Assembly (NCBI RefSeq): GCF_000002415.2
Contig: NC_009916.1
Location: forward strand, 372,001 to 436,000
Source: Plasmodium vivax
Lineage: Eukaryota; Apicomplexa; Aconoidasida; Haemosporida; Plasmodiidae
Length of the DNA stretch: 64,000 nt
Direction: 5' to 3'
Part shown: one piece after another, positions 1 through 9,091 of the stretch
Numbering within the stretch: position 1 is the stretch's first letter
How the letters are laid out: the number at the start of each line of letters is the position of its first letter
Position numbers and translations under genes: made by a program
Notes under the pieces: model-generated
The model's input: the letters and a program-made list of their open reading frames with translations, nothing else
Told to the model about the DNA's origin: nothing
Databases searched by the model: none

Positions 1-150
1 AAGTACCACTGTCAAAAAATTAATTCATTTAAACTACTTCAGTGGAACGCAAAATGTAAACTTTAACACTTAACCCATTTCTGTACGCGTAATGCCAACT
101 ATTTTGCAATTTATAAAAAAAAAAAAAAAAAGTAAAAAAATGGTGTTGCC
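1..150. other. Left-edge intergenic, cox2a 3' flank
   Basis: The stretch is AT-rich with a poly(A) run at about 115-132. It lies just downstream of the cox2a stop codon (minus strand) and is probably its 3' untranslated and polyadenylation region. I see no gene in it. Confidence 0.5.
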
Positions 151-1274
151 TTATTCATCATCGTCGTCTTCCGGGGGGGATTCTACTTCATAAATCCAAT
201 ACCTTAAAAAAATGAAAGAAAAAGTTGCAAAAATGGACCATTTGAGGGAATAAATGCGCATGGGTGTAAACACGTGCAGCTGTGGGTGTGTACCTACATT
301 TACGCGTACGCACATATGCCCCCCATACACGTAGGGTTAAACACACACGGATGGAAGCAAATGCAACGTGCTTCGTTCGGTATGCGCATCTGCGTCCACG
401 TCCGCGTCAGCACCCGTGTCTGGCGGCGGGGAAATAAACCGTGGGCGTGCACACACAGGCAAAGCAAAAAGAGCAGAACAAAGGGGAACAAAACGATGCG
501 ATTCATCATCGCGCACCTTATCCACGTGAATACATCACACGTGCAGTGATAAAAACGCATGGTCGTAGCACGTAGTGACGCACGCCGCTGTGCTTGCTCA
601 CGTAAGACACTCCCCCTCTTTTACACATTTCGCGTTTCATGCGCTCTCCATTCATACCATTGTCGCCCTATAACCTTCACTGTCATGGTTGTGTGAACGA
701 TCTCATCCAACATGTACAACATGGTGAAACAGGGAATCGCGATGCTAAAAATGATAAGCGTTGGAATCCAAAAAAACAAAAATTCAACTTTTAAAACCAT
801 ATTGTAGTTTCCCCACACATTTAATCTTGTTCTGGACCAAAAAGGAATGTTCTTTTGGCTTACATTAAATAGGTATTCCATCGGCTTCGTTTCTTCTCCC
901 TTAATCATTTTTTGCCCATTCACAATTACTATGTTTTGTTTTGGTGTGTGTAACCAGTAATCATCCCAGTGAAAGTTGTCAAAATCGTATTCGGGTTTCC
1001 TCACCCCGTCTTGGTCTAGATGGTCTCGAGGATTTCCATGATGGTGCTCTACATGATGGTACAACCCCTTGGCGTGCCCTTCATGATCGTGTCCATGGTC
1101 CTTAACTTCGTTCGCTTTATCACTGGCTGCATTCTTCTTCCCCGTCGCGAATTTCTTACATTTGAGCGGGATTATTCCCACGAACTGCGGTTTTATATGG
1201 CTACGTTTCTGTGTACCTGTGAAGTGGTATACATTTCTTAAGCCGTTACATAACTTGTAATTTAACTTAAACAT
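151..1274 (-). CDS. cox2a: Cytochrome c oxidase subunit 2, N-terminal half (COX2a)
   Basis: This is the nuclear gene for the N-terminal half of split COX2, a subunit of respiratory complex IV in the mitochondrial inner membrane. The CDS is complement(join(151..202,658..1274)), 222 residues. Exon 1 starts at the ATG at 1274; the longer open frame above it has no ATG. The basic N-terminus fits a mitochondrial presequence, followed by a His-rich stretch. One strong membrane helix (about KVEFLFFWIPTLIIFSIAIP) precedes the COX2 signature TVKVIGRQW. A phase-2 intron splits that Trp codon, and the 52-bp last exon supplies YWIYEVE and an acidic tail of four Asp and one Glu. Without it the frame reads into intron as YEWRAHETRNV. 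The CuA-binding half is absent, as expected for COX2a; in apicomplexans it is encoded by a separate gene (family knowledge). The helix matching TM1 of ordinary COX2 is not evident. Confidence 0.92.
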
Positions 1275-2646
1275 TTTAAAAAAAAGCAGGAGCAAACGCT
1301 AAATGTTTGTAGGTGGCCGATTATACAAAATTACGACGTAGGAACAATATTTTTACACAAAAAAAAATGCCCTTCCCTGTGTTTTTAATTCCCTTTTAAG
1401 CGCGATGCAGAGTGGTCCAAATAGAAAGAACGCAACAAGAATAACATCTTTATGCGATCGCAAAAGCGAGGTGCCCTTTCACACAAGTTGAAGGTTCCCC
1501 CTTGTGCTACTAAAAATGTACGCAAATTTGCGCAAGCATGTATTTATATGTACAATGAAGTGAGCACTTGCGCGCTTAGCCATCTACTTAATTATTTGCT
1601 AACCCCGTTCGTGAATTTTCTTAACTTATTCGTTTTATATTCCCAAGTTGCTCATCTCATGGCGAAATGCTACTTTTTTAAAATGAATCTCACTGTTTAA
1701 ATTTTTCGAAATATACACTTGCAATTATTTTTTTTTTTCCTTACACCTTTTCCCGAAATTTTTTCAGTGCATGCTTTGCGCCTTTTCCTTCCTGCACGTA
1801 TGTATGTGACCAGAAAAAAAAAAAAAAATATATAATAAAAAAAAAAAAAAAAAACATCAAATTATAAAACATTTTTGGCGCCTTCTCATATGTGCGTTTC
1901 CCTTTAAACGCAAAAGTGGGAGGAAGCGTCGTTTTAATGACGCAGCCACACAACGACTAGGCTATTTCCCCCCTCATTTTGTTTCTTGCGGAGAAGAAGC
2001 GCTAACACGTACTTTACAAACGAGCAACTAATTTAGCAGCCCCAAGCAGCTTTAACATTTCGAGGCAACTTAAAAGTAGAGCGGCATTAAAAAGCATACG
2101 CACGTAATGCGTGTGTACACTCCTATATGCTCAGGAACAAACGAAGTTTAGCAAACAGCCCAGCTATATTCCCCTACGTTTTTTCCCTCTGAGCAATTGC
2201 ACATGGTATGTTTATCTCCCCCCGTGTTTGCCTTTCCCGTTGGAAGAATTAATCTTCATTTGGGGGGAAGCCCACCCGAAATGTCACAAAATTGAGGGCC
2301 CAACTTGAGGGACAAATAAAACACATTGTCGTTGTACCCCTTTCACCCCCCTCTCTGAGTGGCATTACAAATTTGTGATCAGTGAGGAGAAATATATTCA
2401 CTGTGTGCGGGTCCAGCCACGGGGGATGTTGGCTGTTCATCCACGTGGCGTAAATGTGTAGCTAACCGTGCGAGGGCGTCCTCCAAGTGGCCATTCATTT
2501 TGTCAGCCCCAGGATGGTCCGATCTGCGGAAATGCAGTTAGTGAGACAATCTGGCCAAACCGCGAACGGAAGTTAAAGATAAAGATAAAGTGAAAAGGGG
2601 CACACAAATCGCCTTCTCCAAACAAACCGCACGCATTTGCACGTAT
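1275..2646. promoter_or_regulatory. Divergent intergenic region, cox2a / IscX
   Basis: These 1.37 kb separate two head-to-head genes, so they should hold both promoters and 5' untranslated regions. Poly(T) and poly(A) runs lie near 1728-1738 and 1815-1853. I see no convincing coding frame or RNA gene here. Confidence 0.5.
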
Positions 2647-3069
2647 ATGCCCATGTGGAGGACCAAAATGGCAGCCGCCAATATGAAAAAGCTTTCCTGC
2701 CTGGCCATAACAAAATACAACTGCCTCGTAAAGCCCTGCTGGTCCAGATGTCCAGCCCTGACTCACGGCAACGCCAGCGCTGGAACCTTTTCCTACAACT
2801 CGTCAAAGTTAATTTGCAAAAGGCACTTCACTTATGACAGCAATGACGTAACGCTTGATTGGGAAAATGCAGATGACATTGCGGATTTACTTTTGGAGGA
2901 ATATAAACATGTAGACCCTTTGACGTTGCGATTTGAGGAGTTAGAAAACATGGTGATAGACACCGTTGTGAAGAAAAACAAAAAGAAGTTAAACGGCAGG
3001 TGTAATGAAGGCGTTCTGGAGAATATTCAAATGAACTGGCTGGAGAAATATAATGAGGAGAATGGTTAG
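2647..3069 (+). CDS. IscX-like Fe-S cluster assembly protein
   Basis: This is an intronless gene of 140 residues. The C-terminal 70 residues (about 69-137) match the small acidic IscX (YfhJ) family. They show the start LDWENADDIADLL, the motif D90-P-L-T-L-R-F96, a helix with ELENM, and the ending NIQMNWLEKYNEE. IscX binds the cysteine desulfurase IscS and modulates Fe-S cluster assembly (known from bacteria). The first 68 residues are basic, Cys/Lys-rich and lack acidic residues, as expected for an organelle presequence, so a mitochondrial location is inferred. The start at 2647 is the first ATG; the frame is open further upstream but without ATG. Starts at 2653, 2668 or 2683 are also possible. 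It shares a promoter region with cox2a, another mitochondrial gene. Confidence 0.85.
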   Translation: MPMWRTKMAAANMKKLSCLAITKYNCLVKPCWSRCPALTHGNASAGTFSYNSSKLICKRHFTYDSNDVTLDWENADDIADLLLEEYKHVDPLTLRFEELENMVIDTVVKKNKKKLNGRCNEGVLENIQMNWLEKYNEENG

Positions 3070-4173
3070 CCGGCCGTTTGCAATGCGTTGGTAATGCGCT
3101 GCTAATCCGTTTGTTTTCATTTTGTAATCCTTTTGCGATCCTATTGTAATCCTTTTGTAATCCCTTTTTTAACCCTTTTTTTTTTTTTTTTTTTAACACA
3201 CCTCTTCGTTATGATAGTTCCTTCGTTTGCGCCACCTTAGCAAACATCGCATTGGGGGGAAGACGTTCCTTTATAGCCGCGTGCATACGTATGCATGTGC
3301 GTGAGAATGTTTCCCCCTGCAGAAATGTACCTGCCCTCACCTTTGCAGATCCACCTCCAGCCCTATGCGCGTGTTCCATTTTACCGCATCGCCCCACGCT
3401 CCGTAGTTATGCAGTTAAACCCTCTTAACGTGTAATAAAAAAAAATTACCTTTTCCCTTTTGCTTTTTTTTGTCCCTCACCTGTTCGTCTCATCGTGTTT
3501 TCCCTTTTGAAAGCGGCATATAGCGGTATTTTGCAACATTTTTCGGTTAACTTCGAACGCGCGCAATTCACGCAATACATTTGCACACACATGACGGAGG
3601 GGGGGAAGTTTGCCAACACAGGGGAGTGCCCACTCCACGTTGCTATGAATACACATGCACGCATACGTATCTTCACTGAGTTTACAACGTGCAACGTGTT
3701 ATGGAACAGGCGCAATTTTATTTCCCCCCCAATTGCAGACTTTCCTGCACTTCATTTTTTTGCTAGCGGAGGAGAATTTTTTTTCCCCGCGAAATATTCC
3801 CCTTAATTGATTCACAACAATTTGATTAACTGTTATCGTTCACGTGGGAAGTTCACCCCAGTTGTACACCTGTTCAAAAATTGACTCCCTTGGAAATGTC
3901 CACATTTTTAAAAACGAAAAATTTGCGTCAACATTTGAGAGTGAACGAACGCGTGGCGCGAAGAATAACGTCCTTTCTATTTATTTATTTTTCCCCACTT
4001 TTCGGTCTTTTTGTAAAAATACAGAAATGCAACGGAGGGTTTCCCCCTTTCACTTGATCATTTTGGTAATAGCAAGTTACGAATTAGGAATTGCCAAGCT
4101 GGCCGATTTCGCATGAATTATACTCCCCCCCCTCTTCGCACTTCCGCTCACCACTTGTCACATTGACCAATTC
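3070..4173. other. Intergenic, IscX to PH gene
   Basis: This holds the IscX 3' flank (a T-rich tract at 3100-3195 with repeated 'taatcctttt' motifs) and the upstream region of the next gene. G/C homopolymers occur near 3600 and 4127. The open frames have no splice logic or recognisable protein content, so I see no gene. Confidence 0.45.
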
Positions 4174-7100
4174 ATGGAAACAGCGGCGAAAGATGGATGC
4201 AACCACGTCATGCAAAATGATGAAAATAAGCAGGTGATTCTGTTGTGCGTGTTCCTTAATTATTCATGGAATTTTTTTTTTTTTTTTTTTTCCTCTCTGT
4301 TATGACTTTTCCGAGTTTAACATAAAATTAAAAATTCGCCTCCCCGTGCAGGAATATCTTGACTTTTCCGACGACTTTGTCTTCTGCTCGACCTGCCACA
4401 ATTTCTCGCCGGTAATGGGAGCGGGCGCTCGAACGTACCGATGGGCATACCCATGGGTGTGCCTACTTGCGTACGTTGCAAATAATTGGCCACCCACTGT
4501 AACCGCCCAGTCTAACCGCTCACCTCTAACCGCTCACCTCTAACCGCTCACCTCTAACCGCTCACCTCTAACCGCTCACCTCTAACCACTCACCTCTGAT
4601 GGCCCACTTCCCCCCCGCAGTACCACAAAGAGGGCTACCTAGAAAAGAGGTGCTCGAATTCCTGGTGCGGCTACTCCAAAAGATGGTTCCTTCTGAAAAA
4701 CAAAAAGTTATACTACTTCAAAAGCAAAGAAAGCTTGAGGCCGTCGGGCGTCCTCGATCTGGAGCTGATCCACATGGACATTAACGTAAACGAGAAGTAT
4801 TTCTTCCGTGTGTGCTCCTGAACGTTTGCGCGCTTCCCTCACGTTGTTCCTTAAGGGCTTGAAATGTGAAGAAATGGATAAGGGAAAGACTGCATGCAGG
4901 GGAGATCGTCCAGAAGTTACTCACAAAAGGGGCAATATGGCTTCACCGCGTCACCACAAATGGGGAAAACCTCCGCACACATGCTTCCCTAATCACTTTC
5001 ATGTTCATTTTATTTTTCCCCCCCAACTGTGCAGTACGAACAGGGGATAAAGCGGAAGCGAAGTGGCGAAGACTGCTTTCTGTGTAACGCTAGAGAAGGC
5101 GCGCATGCGCGGGAGGGGCCTCCTGAAAAGATAATGTCACACTCGCAATGTGTTATAATAGCCGCTCACTCGCTCGCTCTCACGCGCGCATGAAATGAAT
5201 GTACGTCTGCGCATGCAGCTAACCTATTTTGCAACCCACCCCCCGTTTTTTTTTTTCCGCTCACAGACTGCATCGAATCGAGGACGTACAAGAACGACAG
5301 CAAAAAGGAGTCGCTCCTAATTCTGACCCCCAGGAACACAGGCCTCAGGTTTTATTTAAGGGTAATCTTGCATACAAAAAAGAGGAATGGCTAACGAGTA
5401 AAAGAAGGGACTCCACTCTGCTGAGACGTACATGTATATGCACCCCTTTTCATCTGCCAAACCGGTGACGCCATTTTCCCCGCAGGGTGAAGACGCGGAA
5501 ATATGCGAGTGGTACAACTTGCTAAACAGCTCCATGACGAGCAAGAAAATGATTAGTCAACCGAAATTTATTTTTTCGGAGAGTAACTTTTGGAAAATTG
5601 ACCGAATATCGGTTGACGTATTCGAGTCGATTGCGGACACGGGCGACATTGTCTTGTTCAGGTGACCAGCTGGGGGGGAAGAAGCAGGGAAGCAACGAAG
5701 CTGAGAAGCGAAGAGCACAGCTGATCGCCTTCTACGGTTTTATTCCCCCCATTTTGCGCAAAATTTTAATTAAACTGTCGACTCACGTGGTGTGCCTTTC
5801 TTTCTTTCATCCTTCCTTATTCCTCCCTTCTTCCTCCTCTTCTTTCCGAACGAACAGGTCCAACGTGGCTTCCGCGAAGCTGCAGAGGATCATAACGAGG
5901 GGCGAGTACGACCACATCGGCATGATTCTCAGGAACGACAAAAAAGGCATTTTTCTTTTGGAGGCTTTATCCAACATGGTAAGGACATTCACGTGTGTTG
6001 TGTAGATCTGCCTGGGGAACTGCACGAGAGTGAGGAGTTACCCATTGTACCACCACAATTTAGGCACAACATGATGCACTTGTGCCTTCGTTCAACCTGC
6101 GCATCCTTCCCAGGGAATCATCCTAACGCCGTGGGAGCTTTTTCGAAAGAACCGGTGGAACGAGGCCTACACCAGGTTGGTTTAGCCACTCTCAACGAAT
6201 GTGCGCAAAGTGATCATTTCCAAAAGGGAGAAGCATAGGACGCGCACATTTACCTTGCCTCTACATGCAAGTGGGCACTAAAAGGATGCACCCACAGGCA
6301 GGCAGAAGCATACACGCACAAGCACACACGCACAAACAGAAACAGAAACACACAGACACACACCCATCGCTGCTTTCCCCTTTTGTAGAATCGCCCTGAG
6401 ACGGCTGACCTGGGACAACTCCGAACAAAATCTCCAAAAGTTGCTGCACTTTCTAAAAAACACCATAGGGAAAAAATACAACCTCAAGATAATTAATTTC
6501 CTGGCCCCCAAAACGGGTGCGTATAGCGGCGGGGCCCAAACATCTTTTTTTGCTGCCTCTGCGAAGTGGTCCAACCATTCAGACCGCGCGTTTAGTACAT
6601 TTCGATGGGGTTATGTTTTTGCCTACACCTATGCTCCTGTTTATGCATTTTTCCCCCCCTGCCCCCACCGCCGCAGATGACGCCGGCTATTTCTGCTCCG
6701 AGCTAATAGGAGAATGCTGGAAGGTGAGCATTTGAAAGAAATTGCCGCCCTGTCTCCCCCTACGGAAGAGTCAATTGGGGCACTCACTTCCACTCATGTT
6801 TATGCTCACAACAAGTTACATGCTTCCCCTTCCCTGGTGACCACACAGATAATGGGCGTCATCCCTGTAAACACGACATGCTCTCATATCTGGCCCAGTA
6901 AGTTACCAGCGCATGTGTCAACCATGTGGACGCTCACTGGAAAGTGCCTTCTGTGTGTGACTCACCGTGTGTATGCCGCCTCTTATGATGATTACATGAT
7001 GTGGCTCCTCCAGTTTTGACTCATCTGGGAAATTGTGCACATGTTCACATGTGCATAGTTTTAATGGAGGGAATTTATCCCCTCTCCCCCCAAATTTTGT

Positions 7101-7264
7101 AAATAAAAAAGGAGAGCCCTTTTAAATCCACACGCATCGTAATAGCGAGGGAAAATACACCCCTTCCCCTTTTAGGCAATTTTTCCGAAAAGTTCGAGGA
7201 GAAAATGAAGTTGCAGGAAGGCTGCCAGCTAAATAATGAGCTGTGCATAGACTTCACCCTGTGA
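4174..7264 (+). CDS. PH-domain protein with C-terminal YiiX-type permuted papain-like amidase domain
   Basis: The gene has twelve exons, all phase-consistent: join(4174..4233,4352..4411,4621..4785,5035..5083,5267..5361,5486..5661,5858..5978,6114..6175,6389..6516,6677..6723,6849..6897,7176..7264), 366 residues. Residues about 42-160 form a pleckstrin-homology domain: EGYLEKR, YSKRWFLLKNKKLYYFKSKE, GVLDLELIHMDIN, LLILTPRNTGLRFYLR and the C-terminal helix with EWYNLLNS. PH domains bind phosphoinositides or proteins at membranes. The rest matches the circularly permuted NlpC/P60 (YaeF/YiiX, C92) fold: GDIVLFRS, then YDHIGMIL with the presumed catalytic His, FLLEAL, and YFCSELIGECWK with the presumed catalytic Cys. 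Both catalytic residues are kept, so a thiol amidase or lipid-deacylase activity is possible but inferred. Exon 4 (49 bp) and exon 10 (47 bp) are short and easily missed. Intron 2 carries a minisatellite. Confidence 0.85.
4511..4594 (+). repeat. 14-bp intronic minisatellite (six units)
   Basis: Six tandem copies of TCTAACCGCTCACC lie in intron 2 of the PH gene, ending 26 bp before the acceptor at 4620. Five are identical and the last has one change. Each copy contains CTAAC, which resembles a branch-point consensus. Confidence 0.9.
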
Positions 7265-7995
7265 TAATGTGGGCGTGTGAGCGTGTGAGCATTTTGGCGA
7301 GAGCATCCCAATGATTGGCCATTCCGGGGGGACTCTCCCAGTCTTCCACATCTTCCCATTTTGGCATACCACCATTTTGTGTACCCTCATGTCGCTTAAA
7401 GTGGGCACTTATCTAGGCATGTACCAAGAATGTGTCCACAAATACACGTTTATCTTTTTTTTTTTTTTTCTTTTTTTTCCTTTTTTTTTTTTAATTTCCG
7501 TTCACGTGTCCCATTTCCCCCCCGCGTGTGTGCAAAAACGTCTTTTTGGCAAAAGAAAAAAAATACACATGCATATATATACATATATATATGCACATAT
7601 ATGTGCATACGCCTCGCCAGTAAAAACTCCGCGAGAGTCCTTGTACGCAAGAGTACCATCACAAACGTTCGAAAGAGGAGGGAAAAAAAACACTTAACGA
7701 GTTAGTTACTCGCAAATTGCAGTGCATTACCTTTACGTGTGAAAAAAAGGAAAAAAAACTGTCTACATTTCTGCCTCGCATCCCCCACTTGGTGACTCAC
7801 ATTGCTGCGTTTGCTCCTTCGAAGGAGGGTTCAGATTACACAATCACGTGTTAAACCTGGAGAGGAACACCAAAGCGGTCGAACAGGCACATCACAACTG
7901 CCTCTACACCTGCACGCGCAAAGCAGGTAGCGAAGACGGCACAAATCCTGAAGAGGGAACAGCGGAAAGGAACGAGCAACCCAAGGAGAGGAAAA
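7265..7995. other. Intergenic, PH gene to ADF2
   Basis: This holds a 45-base T-rich tract at about 7456-7492 and an alternating 'catatatata' stretch near 7569-7605, typical of Plasmodium promoters. It is presumably the 3' flank of the PH gene and the ADF2 promoter and 5' UTR. I see no gene. Confidence 0.5.
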
Positions 7996-8656
7996 ATGGT
8001 CTCGGGGGTCAAGGTGTCAGACGAATGCATCTACGAATTTAACAAGCTGAAAGTGAAGCACCTGCACAAGTACATACTTTTTCGGATCGAAAATTGCGAA
8101 GAAATCATTGTAGATGTGCTGCAGCAGGATTCAGATTTGAAGTCCTTCGAGGACATCATAATGGACATCAGAAATAATTTGAAGGCGACGGAATGTAGAT
8201 ACATCATCGCGGGTGAGTCTGCGCAAGTGGCCAGATGGAAGCTCCCCCAAGCGCACACACCCGCGAGAGGCTTACTGCACTGCTAATTGGGGCAACCATC
8301 TGGTGGCGTTACCCCCCCGGTTAGGGCTTTTTAGGTCCCTCCGTTTATGCCCCATTTGATGGCCCAGTTTATAGCCCATTTTATGCCCATTTTATGCCCT
8401 TTTTATTTCCCTCCTTTTATGCCCTCCTTTCCCCCTCGCAGACATGCCCATCCACACCCCCGAGGGCGTATTGCGGAACAGAATTTACTTCATCTTTTGG
8501 TCCCCCGATTCTGCCAAGGCGAAGGAGAAAATGCTCTACGCAGCATCCAAAGAATCGCTTGTTCAAAAAATCAACGGCATTTTCAAAAGCCTAGAAATCA
8601 CATGCGACATAGAGGAGTTCGAGGAGGAGTTGCGGGCGATCATTCTAAACACCTGA
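7996..8656 (+). CDS. ADF2: Actin-depolymerizing factor 2 (ADF/cofilin)
   Basis: The gene has two exons, join(7996..8212,8442..8656), with a phase-1 intron, 143 residues, which is the usual ADF2 length (ADF1 is about 20 residues shorter). It opens MVSGVKVSDECIYEFNKLK, the N-terminal segment ADF proteins use to contact actin. The central strand ends in ECRYIIAD. After the intron come RIYFIFWSPDSAKAKEKMLY and AASKESLVQKI, the long actin-binding helix of the ADF-H fold. ADF/cofilins bind actin and promote filament turnover in the cytosol. Of the two Plasmodium ADFs, this one keeps the more complete ADF-H fold. The start is the first ATG in frame, after A-rich leader sequence typical of Plasmodium. 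The intron holds a T-rich tract with loose 'tttatgccca' repeats. Confidence 0.93.
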
Positions 8657-9091
8657 ATGGACTCATCGGGGTTATCCCCCCACGGATTAATACAAAATGA
8701 TTAGTGCTGCCACGCCGAGGGATTCCCACGTACCATTGTGTAAGATTCATTTGTCTTTAAAAAAAAAAAAAAGTTTAACTTATCCACAAGAGTAATTTGT
8801 AATAACGATGGTGGTGATCACCGCTATGTTCAGCGTTCTGGTGCGTTCTGGCGCGTCGCCCACTTTGCACGTGCTTCCCCCTCAGTTGTCACGAAACGGA
8901 TCCTCGTGATAGCATACCTGTGGGGGAGTAGATCCACACACGTTGGATCGTATGCGGCGCCGTCTGTCTCCTCCCCATTTTAGTTAATCAAGAATATATT
9001 TTCTGCGCAAAGTGAAAAAATAAAAAAAAAAAAAAAGAAAAAAAAGTATAACGTAGAACATATAACGTATAGCGTATAACCGCTACACCTT
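8657..9091. other. Convergent intergenic, ADF2 / membrane protein gene
   Basis: These 435 bp lie between two 3' ends. They contain A-rich runs near 8759-8773 and 9017-9046, suitable for transcript 3' ends on either strand, and the palindrome GGTGATCACC near 8813. I see no gene. Confidence 0.45.

Noticed and set aside
621..1295. Single-exon reading of cox2a to the stop at 621 and start at 1295
   Set aside because: The 1295 start is TTG, not ATG, and the last eleven residues do not look like COX2, whereas the spliced end restores the conserved motif.
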